A stretch of DNA of 47,221 bases from an uncultured Coriobacteriaceae bacterium. Lineage in GTDB: Bacteria > Actinomycetota > Coriobacteriia > Coriobacteriales > Eggerthellaceae. Both the position numbers and the translations under genes were made by a program. Location: the NCBI GenBank assembly GCA_900550055.1, contig URQU01000012.1:1-47221 (forward strand), given 5' to 3'. Below the pieces are notes generated by a model, which was not told where the DNA came from, did no database searches, and saw only the letters and a program-made list of their open reading frames with translations. This document shows positions 31,544-39,772 of this stretch, in pieces. How positions within the stretch are numbered: position 1 is the stretch's first letter; each line of letters starts with the position of its first letter.

Positions 31544-33748
31544 CTATGCCGCGCCCGTCGCCGATTCGCCCGATGCTTCATCGACTGCGGCACGCTGCGC
31601 GTCGGTGAGCTTGCGGCTGGCGCGCCTGCGGCCCGCCGTGGCCACGCACACGCCGACCATGAGCAGCCCGAAGCCCACCCACACCAGCGAGATCAGCGGA
31701 TTAACCCGCACGTCCATGGAGAACGCGCCGTCGTTGTTCACGCCGCGGTATACCACGAACAGATCCTCGGTGGGCAGCGAGATGACGCTGGCGACCAGCT
31801 TCTGCTGCTGGGTCTTCTGTGCCAGCTGCACGCTCGGGCTGACCTGGCCGATGAAGGCGCCGTCTTTGTAGGCGTCATAGTTCACGGTGTACATGATGAC
31901 GTCGCCGTTGTTGACCTCGGTCACGGAGTTGGACACGTACTCAAGCGTGTAATCCTTGATCTGGAAGGTCTCCGAAGCGGTGTCGGTGGCCTCGTCGTAG
32001 CCGATGTAGGCGACCTTCTCCGTCACGTACATCGACGAGCCGATCAAGCCGACCAGGATGACGGCCATGGCCGCGTGCGACAGGAAGCCGCCGAAGCTTG
32101 CAGGGCGGTTGCGCAGACAGCCGCCGAAGGCCGCCACGGCACCGCAGCTATGCGACTCCTTGTACGAGCGCACGATGCGCCCCAGCATGAACAACGAGTT
32201 GAACAGCAACATGCTGGCCACGAAGAAGCCCACGAGCGCAAGGCCGTTGTAGTACCAAGCAGGGCCGTCACTTGCCAGCTCCTCGGCAGCGGTGCCGCCC
32301 GCCGCGATGATGCCGTTGTAGCTGGGCACCAGATACGTGGCCCAGTACACCGCCAGCACCGCGAACAGGACCAGCGCGCAGATGGCGGGGATGCGCGCCT
32401 GTTTCAAGAACTTCGAGCGCAGCGTCTTGCCCCAGGCCAGCAGCGGGCACACCGCAAGGATGGCCAGGTACACCACGCCCAGCGGACGGGCGATGGCGTT
32501 GAACGTGCCCGAGGACACGGTCTGGCCGCCGAACGGCAGGAACCCAGGCAACGCCGAGGACACGGTCAGGTACGCCAGCAGCGTGGCGAACACCACCATG
32601 ATGACGTTGTTGAAGTAGTAGGCGCCTTCCTTGGACAGCAGGTTCTCCACCTCGTCGGAGCCATCGGCTGCCGGGCCGAAGCTCTTCCAGCGAACGACCA
32701 GGCCCACGACGCCGGCCAGCAACGCCACGACGATGAGCGCGCCGAACAGCACGAGCGACACCGGATCGCCCTCGAAGGCGTGCACGGACTGAACCAGGCC
32801 CGAACGGGAAATGAACGTGCCCACGATGACGAACGCGAACGTGATGCAGGCGCACATGACGCTCCAACGCTTGAATGCTCCGCGCTGGCGGTACACGGTG
32901 AAGCTATGGATGAGCGCCACGCCCACCAGCCACGATAGCAGGCTGGCGTTTTCCACGGCGTCCCAACCCCAATAGCCGCCCCAGCCGAGCACCACGTAGG
33001 CCCACACAGCGCCAAGGCCGATGCCGATGCCCAGGAACAGCCACGAGAACAGGGCGTAGCGCTGGCTGCGCACCACCCATTCCCTAGACGGGTCGTTCAC
33101 GATGAGCGCGGCGATGGCATAAGCGAACGGGATGGTCAGGCCCGCATAGCCCACGAACAAGGTGGGCGGATGGATGGCCATGGCCCAATGCTCCAGCAGA
33201 GAGTTCATGCCCAGCATGCTGGCGGCATTGGTCAGCGAGCCATCGGCGTTGTAGTACTTCTGCGGCGTGATCGTGAACGGCATGTTGCTCTCGCTGAACA
33301 GCAGCACGCCCACGAACGCCGCCAACACCAGCTGCGACACCATAAGGGCCATGGAGTCCAACTTGCGCGGGCTTTTCAGATCGCGGATGGCCACCACGGA
33401 GTTGAACACGCTGATAAGCCACGCCCAGAACAGAAGCGAGCCCTCGCGGCCGGCCCACAGTCCGGACAGCTTGAACAGCCAGCCGAGCGCGCCCTCGGCG
33501 CTGCTATGCTGCTTGAGCACGTACTCGATGGAATAGTCGCCCGCGAAGAAGCAGTACACCAGGATGCCGCAGCATACGGTGAGCGCCACCGTGGTCAGGA
33601 TGGAGGCGATATGCCCGCCCCACGTCAGGGTCTCGCCAAGCGAGCTTTCCCTCTTGCGTCCCAAGATCGCGCCCGCAAACAGGCACAGCACCGATACAGC
33701 CACGCCGGCAAACGCCACCAGCAGGCCCATAAGGCCGATAGTCGACAT
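31544..33748 (-). CDS. ccmF: Cytochrome c heme lyase subunit CcmF
   Basis: 734 residues with about 15 membrane segments. The WWD heme domain reads VLGWGGYWGWDAVENASLLSWL (split here: VLGWGGYWGW, then DAVENASLLSWL), near 253-274. His residues that may ligate heme occur in LEHWAMAIHPPTLFVGYAG (about 186-204) and later in the FLSHAAMAVILVGLIGSSMY region. The final extracytoplasmic domain (about 590-700) is of the usual type. CcmF attaches heme from CcmE to cytochrome CXXCH motifs. It follows ccmE by 15 bases. No ccmH-type partner is in the cluster, so CcmF may act alone in ligation here, as proposed for Desulfovibrio. Confidence 0.94.
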   Translation of the reverse strand: MSTIGLMGLLVAFAGVAVSVLCLFAGAILGRKRESSLGETLTWGGHIASILTTVALTVCCGILVYCFFAGDYSIEYVLKQHSSAEGALGWLFKLSGLWAGREGSLLFWAWLISVFNSVVAIRDLKSPRKLDSMALMVSQLVLAAFVGVLLFSESNMPFTITPQKYYNADGSLTNAASMLGMNSLLEHWAMAIHPPTLFVGYAGLTIPFAYAIAALIVNDPSREWVVRSQRYALFSWLFLGIGIGLGAVWAYVVLGWGGYWGWDAVENASLLSWLVGVALIHSFTVYRQRGAFKRWSVMCACITFAFVIVGTFISRSGLVQSVHAFEGDPVSLVLFGALIVVALLAGVVGLVVRWKSFGPAADGSDEVENLLSKEGAYYFNNVIMVVFATLLAYLTVSSALPGFLPFGGQTVSSGTFNAIARPLGVVYLAILAVCPLLAWGKTLRSKFLKQARIPAICALVLFAVLAVYWATYLVPSYNGIIAAGGTAAEELASDGPAWYYNGLALVGFFVASMLLFNSLFMLGRIVRSYKESHSCGAVAAFGGCLRNRPASFGGFLSHAAMAVILVGLIGSSMYVTEKVAYIGYDEATDTASETFQIKDYTLEYVSNSVTEVNNGDVIMYTVNYDAYKDGAFIGQVSPSVQLAQKTQQQKLVASVISLPTEDLFVVYRGVNNDGAFSMDVRVNPLISLVWVGFGLLMVGVCVATAGRRRASRKLTDAQRAAVDEASGESATGAA

Positions 33749-33763
33749 GCGAGAAACCTCTTC

Positions 33764-34429
33764 CTAACCCTCAAGCGCCACATCGGTGGCCGTGAACCCG
33801 CCATCGGCCGACAAGCTGCCGGTGACCACGAGCGAGCTGCCTTCCGCGATCTCGTCGGACAGCGCGCCGTCGAACGCGACGGGAAGCGTCTTGCCGGAGT
33901 CGGGGTCTGCCAACACGAAGCGGTCGCCCGCACCGGCAGCCTTGAGGGAGCCCGCTTGCACGGTGCCGGAAACCTTCACCGGCTTGTCGACGACCTGGTC
34001 GCCGTACTCGAGCAGACGGGAGACGCTCAATGCGCTCGAGGCGTTCTCGTACTTCGAGGGGCATTTCGTCACCAGCTCGGTGGCATGCAGCACGCCGTCG
34101 TCGGCGATCTTGCCCGTGCAGATGGCGGTCACGTCGTTGCCGAATGTGGCCGACACGCCGCCTTCATAGCGCACCTCAAGCTGATCGCCGGGGTTTCCGT
34201 CCTTGTCGTAGATGGCGAACGTGAGCACGTTGCCGTTCGTGGCGTAGGAGTTCTCCACCACGTTGCCCGTCACCTGGATCTTCTGGTCTGCATACTTACC
34301 AGCGACGGCGTCGGCGACGGTGGCCGACTTCGCAGCCCCGGAGCCGCCGACGACGGCCAAGATCACGACCAGCACGATGACGATGATGCCGGTTACCGCC
34401 ATCATGCGACGCTTCGTCCTCGTATTCAC
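33764..34429 (-). CDS. ccmE: CcmE-type heme chaperone, CXXXY variant with a second OB-like domain
   Basis: 221 residues against about 150-160 for standard CcmE. One N-terminal membrane anchor (about 11-30) and an OB-type barrel (about 40-120). The heme-attachment site, HXXXY in proteobacteria, reads CPSKY with Cys123 and Tyr127, the variant known from Desulfovibrio and archaea. After it a second stretch (about 147-221) repeats the barrel pattern: VDKPVKVSGTVQAG, KTLPVAFDGALSDEIAEG, LVVTGSLSADGGFTATDVAL. It parallels VRYEGGVSATFGNDVTAICTG and ends where the CXXXY motif would follow, so it lacks a heme site. AAGGGAGGG precedes the ATG. First gene of the ccm cluster. Confidence 0.9.
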   Translation of the reverse strand: MNTRTKRRMMAVTGIIVIVLVVILAVVGGSGAAKSATVADAVAGKYADQKIQVTGNVVENSYATNGNVLTFAIYDKDGNPGDQLEVRYEGGVSATFGNDVTAICTGKIADDGVLHATELVTKCPSKYENASSALSVSRLLEYGDQVVDKPVKVSGTVQAGSLKAAGAGDRFVLADPDSGKTLPVAFDGALSDEIAEGSSLVVTGSLSADGGFTATDVALEG

Positions 34430-34673
34430 AGGCCCTCCCTTTTCCTAAGCGTTCCTTTCTTGCTTTCTAACGGTAACCATATCGAAAACAACGGGGGTAT
34501 TCCATCACCCAGATAGTGTAATTTGCTCGTTAAACCGCTGAATTTACCCGGACAATCGGCGCTATCGACCGTTTACCGACATGATGGCCGTCAAGAAAGG
34601 AAAAGTATCGCGATCGGGGCAGGCGCCGCGACGCCGCTCGATCACATCGCGGCGCATGCCCCCGGAAGGTGCG

Positions 34674-34722
34674 AAAAAAGCCCAGGGCGAGCGTGCTCGA
34701 TAAGCGCGCTATCGCCCTGGGC
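34674..34722 (-). terminator. Rho-independent terminator after the LysR gene
   Basis: GCCCAGGGCGA (34680-34690) pairs perfectly with TCGCCCTGGGC (34712-34722), and on the minus strand TTTTTTCG follows. The 3' arm starts inside or next to the last codons of the LysR gene (stop at 34725). Confidence 0.85.
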
Positions 34723-34724
34723 CG

Positions 34725-35624
34725 TCATTTCGGACCGCGCAGAAATCCCGCTAAAGCGGCCATCCTGGCGGCATCCGCCTCCCGTCGCCACACAAGATAT
34801 GCCGGCAACTCCATGCCCTCCCCTTTCGAGAACGGCACCGCCTCCACATCCGGGAACTGCTCGGGATGGCGGGCATCGGACACGACGAGCACCGCCCCTC
34901 CGTCTTCATGGAGAAAGCCATGATGCCGCGCCGCCGACATCTCCAGCGACGCCATGCGCGGACGCACGCCGTGCCGGGAAAGGAGCTCAAGCACCGTCGC
35001 CTTAAGCCAGCGGGAATCATACGGCTCGGCAAGCAGGGCGCCTTCCAGGTCGGCAAGGGCAAGCGCCTTGCGCGAGGCAAGCGCATGCCCGCGCGACACC
35101 AGCAAACACAACTCGACCGAGCCCACGCGCTCCGACACAAGCCCCTCGGCCCCCGGACGCCCCGCCACCACCGCCGCGTCCACCGCGCCGGATTCCAGCT
35201 CCGACAAGCACGAGCAGCTGGAAAGAAATGACACGTCAAGCGCAACGTGCGGGCAACGGCGCCGGAAACCCCGAAAGTCGCGCTCGAGCAGCACGCTGCC
35301 GCGCAAAGGCGAGCTGGCCACCGCGACGCGCAATCGGGAAGCCCCCGCCGCGCCAGATAGAGCATCGTCGCCGCAGATTCGCCGGATATCGTCCACCCCC
35401 TCGAGGACCTCGGAAGCGCGATGGAGCACCTGCGCGCCGCGAGCGGTGGGGCGCAGGCGGCGCCCCGTTGGCTCGAACAGCACGATATTGAGCTTGTGCT
35501 CCATGTCGTGAACGGATTTCGAAACGGTTTGCGGGGTGACGTATAGCTCCTGTGCAGCGGCGCTATAGGAACCCGCCCGCGCCGATCTAACGAAACGATC
35601 AAGCTGCTCGATGCTTGGACTCAT
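34725..35624 (-). CDS. LysR-family transcriptional regulator
   Basis: 299 residues. The winged-helix N-terminal domain is typical: IEQLDRFVRSARAGSYSAAAQELYVTPQTVSKSVHDMEHKL, then LFEPTGRRLRPTARG. The effector domain (about 90-295) has the periplasmic-binding-like fold; the inducer is unknown. A Cys cluster SFLSSCSCLSELE lies near the first strand of the effector domain and could be redox-relevant, though this is speculation. The start at 35624 (MSPSIEQLDR) follows a GAGGGGG; the frame is open 15 codons further. Neighbouring genes on the same strand are separated by terminators, so its targets are not evident, except perhaps itself. Confidence 0.92.
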   Translation of the reverse strand: MSPSIEQLDRFVRSARAGSYSAAAQELYVTPQTVSKSVHDMEHKLNIVLFEPTGRRLRPTARGAQVLHRASEVLEGVDDIRRICGDDALSGAAGASRLRVAVASSPLRGSVLLERDFRGFRRRCPHVALDVSFLSSCSCLSELESGAVDAAVVAGRPGAEGLVSERVGSVELCLLVSRGHALASRKALALADLEGALLAEPYDSRWLKATVLELLSRHGVRPRMASLEMSAARHHGFLHEDGGAVLVVSDARHPEQFPDVEAVPFSKGEGMELPAYLVWRREADAARMAALAGFLRGPK

Positions 35625-35651
35625 TGCAACCCCCTCGCATAACATACGGAA

Positions 35652-35665
35652 TATTGTGGGCAATA
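35652..35665. promoter_or_regulatory. Candidate LysR-type operator
   Basis: TATTG-TGGG-CAATA is a perfect five-base-arm dyad about 28-41 bases upstream of the LysR gene start. LysR regulators bind T-N11-A-type dyads and usually autoregulate. A further CATAC-AC-GTATG dyad lies at 35693-35704. Confidence 0.35.
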
Positions 35666-35767
35666 CCACTAAAACTGCAGGTCATACACGTATGGAGGCA
35701 TATGCTACCAAAGAGGCCCCAAAAGCGATGCATCCATCGCCGATCACATCCCATGCTCGAACGCGAA

Positions 35768-35812
35768 TTAAAAAGCCCCGGTATCGTAACCGTGCGGTTA
35801 CGATACCGGGGC
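35768..35812 (-). terminator. Strong terminator after the DegV gene
   Basis: A perfect 17-bp stem, GCCCCGGTATCGTAACC with its complement at 35796-35812, four-base loop, and TTTTTAA on the minus strand. Confidence 0.92.
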
Positions 35813-35833
35813 GAAATGCTTGCCAACGACCCG

Positions 35834-36727
35834 CTACTGCTTGGCGAAGAACGCCAGCGCCACGGCGCCCGGGCCAACATGCGTGCCGATGGTGCCGCCC
35901 ACGGTGGAGTAGCCCACGCTTTCCACGTGGTCCTCCCACAGCTCGCGGCTGTCCTCGATGTACTTGCGCACCAGATCGTCGCCCAAGCCGGTATATCCCA
36001 GGAAGAAGGGCATATCGAAATCTATGCCGCCGGCCTCCTTCACCTGCTGGATGAGCAGGTTGTTCCCCTTCTTCGAACCACGCGCCTTGCCAAGCACCGC
36101 AACGGCGCCGTCCTGAATCGCGACCACGGGCTTGATGGACAGCACGCCGCCGGCGAAAGCCGCCGTCTTGGAAATACGGCCGCCTTTTTGCAGGTACTCC
36201 AACGTATCAAGCAGCGCGACCAAGCGGATACGGCCCTTCGCGTCGTCGAGCTCGCAGGCTATCTGGGCCGCCGACATGCCCTGCTTCGCCAAACGCACCG
36301 CATATGCCGCCAGGGCCTTCTGCCCAATGGTCACGTTCGTGGAATCCACCACGTGCACGCGGCCTCCCCACGCCTGCGCTGCCGCAAGCGCGCTTTCGTG
36401 CGTGCCCGACAGCTTCGCGGACAGCGTGATGACCACCGCCTCATCCAAGCCGCCGGCATCGGGCGCACCGAGCACGCCCTCGATCACCTGCGAGAATGCG
36501 AACGGCGTCACCTGGCTGGTGCGCGGAAGCTCGTCGGATTCCACCAGCTTCTCGTAAAACCGATGATGGGACAGATCGACGCCGTCCAAGTACTCCTCAT
36601 CGCCGAATGCGATGGAAAGCGGAACGACGGCGCTTATGCCCTCAAGCTCGCCTTGTACCAGGTCGGAAGCGGAATCGGTGATGATATGCACACAAGGCGC
36701 GTCGGCGCCGACGGATTGCTGCTGCAA
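35834..36727 (-). CDS. DegV family fatty-acid-binding protein
   Basis: 297 residues. HIITDSASDL at the N-terminus, PRTSQVTPFAF, the fatty-acid-contacting VITLSAKLSGTHESA, VHVVDSTNVTIGQ, LDTLEYLQKGGRIS and C-terminal GTHVGPGAVALAF match DegV/FakB. FakB proteins present bound fatty acids to the FakA kinase for incorporation into phospholipid; no fakA is in the window, so a FakB role is unproven. The start is most likely a TTG at 36727, with TAGGAG close upstream; no in-frame ATG lies near the domain start. Monocistronic with a strong terminator. Confidence 0.93.
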   Translation of the reverse strand: MQQQSVGADAPCVHIITDSASDLVQGELEGISAVVPLSIAFGDEEYLDGVDLSHHRFYEKLVESDELPRTSQVTPFAFSQVIEGVLGAPDAGGLDEAVVITLSAKLSGTHESALAAAQAWGGRVHVVDSTNVTIGQKALAAYAVRLAKQGMSAAQIACELDDAKGRIRLVALLDTLEYLQKGGRISKTAAFAGGVLSIKPVVAIQDGAVAVLGKARGSKKGNNLLIQQVKEAGGIDFDMPFFLGYTGLGDDLVRKYIEDSRELWEDHVESVGYSTVGGTIGTHVGPGAVALAFFAKQ

Positions 36728-36880
36728 AATGCTCCTATCGTTTTATGAATCGCATCGTTACACGCGAACCGGTTTCGTTCGCGCGCAACACCCCATATTG
36801 CAGCAGTATGTCCATTAACGCAACCGTCACCTTATAACCGACATCCCTGCAGACGACAATCCGGCCAAGCTGCCAAGCCC

Positions 36881-38272
36881 CTACAAGCGCACCTCCGCGA
36901 AATCGGCGTCCTCGATGCGCATGTCGGCGTTATAGAACGCCTCCAACGCGGCGGTTCCCAAGGCGATATCGGCAACGCCGGCCGTCTCATAGCTCGAATG
37001 CATGGCCAGCTGAGGCAGACCCACATCCACAGCGTGCATGCTCACCTGCATATTCGACAGATTCCCCAACGTCGACCCGCCCGGCATGTCGCTTCTGTTC
37101 GCGAAGCGCTGCAAGGGCACGCCCGCATCCTGGCATATCGCGCAGAACACCGCACGGCTGAACGCGTCGGTGCAGTACTTCTGGTTCGCCGCCTCCTTCA
37201 CCGCAAGGCCGCGATTGAGCATGACGCGATTGCCCTGGTCGTAAAGCTCGGGATGGTTCGGATGCACGGCGTGGGCGTTGTCGCAGCTGACCAGCATGCT
37301 CTTCGCCAACGCGCACCGCAGCTGCTCGAGCGAGAACCCAAGCCCCGCGTTCACGCGTTCAAGACAGTCGCGCAAAAACGTGGACATGGCACCCTGCTTG
37401 GTGTTCGACCCCACCTCCTCGTTATCGAAGCAGCAGAACACCGAGACGGCATCGTCGTTGCCAGCGGCAAGGAACGCGGCAAGCGAGACATAGACGCACC
37501 CCAGATCGTCCAAGCGCGGAGCGCTTACGAACTCGTTGCCCCAGCCCCAAACGGAAGGCTGCTGGCGGTTCACCAAGAACAAGTCGCGCGCCAGCACCTG
37601 CTCGGCCGCGACCCCCGCCTCCTGGGCGACCAGCCGATCGAAGGACCCAGGCCCGAGCTCCCCCGCCGACATGACCGGGCACAGGTCGACGGCGCGGTTC
37701 GGAGCGAAACGCGAGTTCGCCTCACGATCAAGGTGAATGGGCACGCGAGGGATGATCAGCAGATCCGCATCGGGCGCGATCAGGCGGCTTTCCACACGGT
37801 TACCCGAACGCACCAACACGCGGCCGGCAACGGACAAGGGCCTGTCGAACCAGGTGTGGTCCATCACGCCGCCATATGCTTCCACGTTCAAGCGCATATA
37901 GCTCGACGGACCGGAAAGCTCGGGAACCGCCTTGACCTTATATGTCGGGGAATCGGAATGCGACGCCGTAAGCTGGAAGCGATACGCGTCAAGTTTCGCA
38001 CCGACCTTGAACGCGATGATGCTCGAGTTGTTGCGCACGGTGTAGTAGCGCCCGCCGCGCCGAACCTCCCAAGGCTTGCTTTCAGGCAAATAGGCGAAGC
38101 CCGCCTCATCCAAACGCCGCCGCACGGCCGCCGCCGTATGGAACATGCTCGGACACTCCTGCACGAACGCCGCCATATCATGCGCCGCACGCACATCGGC
38201 CGGGGCGATGTGCGCCTCCGCCGACCCCGTCTGCGCCGAAGCCGGGTCCTTATCCATCATGTCATCCGCCAT
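36881..38272 (-). CDS. M18 family aminopeptidase
   Basis: 463 residues, slightly longer than most because of a 30-residue acidic N-terminal extension. The M18 pattern is clear: ASHSDSPTYKVKAVPE with the metal His/Asp, CCFDNEEVGSNTKQGA with Glu ligands, DNAHAVHPNHPELYD with metal Asp/His, and near the end QLAMHSSYETAGVADI. Members are aspartyl or broad-specificity zinc aminopeptidases forming large tetrahedral complexes in the cytoplasm. AAGGAG lies six bases before the ATG. It is divergent from crcB across a 100-base gap. No terminator was seen after its stop. Confidence 0.94.
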   Translation of the reverse strand: MADDMMDKDPASAQTGSAEAHIAPADVRAAHDMAAFVQECPSMFHTAAAVRRRLDEAGFAYLPESKPWEVRRGGRYYTVRNNSSIIAFKVGAKLDAYRFQLTASHSDSPTYKVKAVPELSGPSSYMRLNVEAYGGVMDHTWFDRPLSVAGRVLVRSGNRVESRLIAPDADLLIIPRVPIHLDREANSRFAPNRAVDLCPVMSAGELGPGSFDRLVAQEAGVAAEQVLARDLFLVNRQQPSVWGWGNEFVSAPRLDDLGCVYVSLAAFLAAGNDDAVSVFCCFDNEEVGSNTKQGAMSTFLRDCLERVNAGLGFSLEQLRCALAKSMLVSCDNAHAVHPNHPELYDQGNRVMLNRGLAVKEAANQKYCTDAFSRAVFCAICQDAGVPLQRFANRSDMPGGSTLGNLSNMQVSMHAVDVGLPQLAMHSSYETAGVADIALGTAALEAFYNADMRIEDADFAEVRL

Positions 38273-38374
38273 GGTCAGCTCCTTTCGCTCCCGTCCAGTC
38301 TAGCAACCAACGCATGCGGCAACGGGTTGCACTACAATACGAACCCGAAGAACACGCATCGGAAAGGATGTGCC

Positions 38375-38737
38375 ATGATCGCGGCATTATGCGTCGGGGC
38401 AGGCGGCTTTTGCGGAGCCGTCGCACGCTACCTGCTTGGACTGCTCCCCTATCAGGGGCAATTCCCGCTTATCACCTTCATCATCAACTTCACGGGAGCC
38501 GTGGTCATCGGCGCCGTGGTGGAAACCGCCAACATCCGCCCCGGCATGCTGCCCGCAAACGCCGTGCTGTTCCTGAAAACCGGCCTGTGCGGCGGCTTCA
38601 CCACGTTCAGCACCTTCTCGCTTGAAACGCTCGGGCTGCTTGAGCGCGGCGAATACGTCATTGGCGGCGCCTACGCGCTCGGCAGCTTGGCGGCATGCGT
38701 GCTGGGCGTCGTTGCAGGCAAGATGCTAGTGCGCTGA
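38375..38737 (+). CDS. crcB: Fluoride ion channel CrcB/Fluc
   Basis: 120 residues with four membrane segments, the normal single-unit Fluc length. GGFCGAVARYLLG, the pore Asn in INFTGAVVIGA (Asn38) and the GLCGGFTTFSTFSLE block (70-84) with the Phe-box and Ser/Thr track are canonical. Fluc channels are dual-topology dimers that let fluoride escape. Only one copy is here, so it should form a homodimer. The ATG at 38375 is preceded by AAAGGA, and a TACAAT at 38333-38338 could be its -10. The open frame extends far upstream across the M18 gene but that part is antisense shadow. I see no fluoride riboswitch in the 100-base leader. Confidence 0.95.
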   Translation: MIAALCVGAGGFCGAVARYLLGLLPYQGQFPLITFIINFTGAVVIGAVVETANIRPGMLPANAVLFLKTGLCGGFTTFSTFSLETLGLLERGEYVIGGAYALGSLAACVLGVVAGKMLVR

Positions 38738-38897
38738 ACGATGGGGGCGCAAACGGCCTAGCGCAACGGCGGGGCCGACTGAGGCTCAAGCCGGCACGCA
38801 ACCGCAAAGCCCCGTCGTAGCGGCGTTCAGACCCGACTCCGATGCGCCACCGCGTTCAAGATCAAGCCATCGGCCCCGTTCGGTACCCCCCAAGCGC

Positions 38898-38936
38898 AAA
38901 AAAGCCGCCCGCAATGACAAGCATTGCAGGCGGCTT
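38898..38936 (-). terminator. Rho-independent terminator after the universal stress gene
   Basis: On the minus strand AAGCCGCCTGCAATG pairs with CATTGCGGGCGGCTT (one G-U) across a five-base loop, with TTTTGC after. Confidence 0.88.
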
Positions 38937-38961
38937 ATCGGCCTGAATCGCAAAGAGAGAA

Positions 38962-39441
38962 CTACTTCACCGTGAGCACCGGAATGTCGGTGGCGCGCAG
39001 CACGCCGAAGCTGACGCTGCCCAGCATGCCGCGGATAGCGCCCAAGCCGCGGCGACCCATGACTATGAGGTCGCAATCATGCTCCTCGGCATAGCGTGAC
39101 AACGCATCGGCAGGGGAAGCGCCGGCGACGGCCTCCACCTGAGCACGGTCGCCCAGATCCGCCAAAGCATCGCCAAGATCCTCAGCCACGCGCTTCTGCG
39201 CCTCATCGAGCACGCGCTTGACAACGCCCTGATATTCCTCGTAATCCAGCATGCCATAGGGCACGCCGTCCAGCGCGCCATCGGTTCCCATACGGTCCAC
39301 GCCCATATAGCTGGACGGGACGGCGTGAACCACGGACAGCTTGGCGTCGGCGTTGCCGGCAACCAGGTCCTTGGCATAGCTCAGAGCGTTCTTCGCGTGA
39401 TCGGACCCATCATAGGGGACCATGACATGACGGAACATCAT
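38962..39441 (-). CDS. Universal stress protein (UspA family)
   Basis: 159 residues, single Usp domain. It begins FRHVMVPYDGSDHAKNALSYA with the family N-terminal Asp, and ends with the ATP-loop-like GRRGLGAIRGMLGSVSFGVLR, in which the second Gly to Gly-Ser distance is one residue shorter than in the ATP-binding archetype. Nucleotide binding is therefore likely but not certain. Such proteins accumulate during starvation or stress. AAGGGAG lies six bases before the first of two tandem ATG codons. A perfect TATAAT lies upstream at 39616-39611. Single-gene unit with a strong terminator. Confidence 0.92.
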   Translation of the reverse strand: MMFRHVMVPYDGSDHAKNALSYAKDLVAGNADAKLSVVHAVPSSYMGVDRMGTDGALDGVPYGMLDYEEYQGVVKRVLDEAQKRVAEDLGDALADLGDRAQVEAVAGASPADALSRYAEEHDCDLIVMGRRGLGAIRGMLGSVSFGVLRATDIPVLTVK

Positions 39442-39708
39442 AACGGGCTCCTTCCCTCAAAAGCGCCCGGCGGCACCCCGCCGCGCGGGCTTGAAACCGG
39501 CAGACGATCGCCGGATGCGCAAGGCTTGCCCCTTGGCGCCTTGCTTTCGGACCCAACCGTTACGTTGCCGTCGTTCAAGCAGGTAACGCACCGTGTTGAA
39601 CCTGTTTATGATTATACTCCATGCAACGCGCGACGGGCCGCTGACCCGCAGCCGGATTCCTGCCGCGGCCAGGTGAACCGTCGAGCGGAGCCAACGCGTG
39701 CCATATGC
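39442..39708 (-). promoter_or_regulatory. Upstream region of the universal stress gene
   Basis: No protein gene. TATAAT reads on the minus strand at 39616-39611. Right after the expected start site GTTCAA and TTGAAC (39596-39601 and 39573-39578, 17 bases apart) could make a 5' hairpin, leaving a leader of about 160 bases. I see nothing else. Confidence 0.35.
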
Positions 39709-39743
39709 GAAAAAGGGCGCAGCCCGAAACCGGACCGCGCCCC
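39709..39743 (-). terminator. Terminator after the YhgE pair
   Basis: GGGCGC (39715-39720) pairs with GCGCCC (39737-39742); on the minus strand TTTTTCGC follows. Shorter stem than the others in the window. Confidence 0.65.
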
Positions 39744-39772
39744 AAAAGACCAGCCTATCCAACTGCCGCCGG

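Noticed and set aside
31472..32938. 488-codon plus-strand open frame across ccmF
   Set aside because: Antisense shadow with His/Arg-rich translation; CcmF is certain on the other strand.
36998..38374. Plus-strand open sequence in frame with crcB extending over the M18 gene
   Set aside because: Only the last 120 codons encode a Fluc channel with its own start and ribosome site; the rest is antisense to the aminopeptidase.
38282..38374. Fluoride riboswitch before crcB
   Set aside because: The leader is too short and shows none of the conserved crcB-motif sequence.
38755..38825. Terminator after crcB
   Set aside because: ACGGCGGGGC and GCCCCGTCGT can pair, but across a loop of nearly 40 bases and without a T tract.
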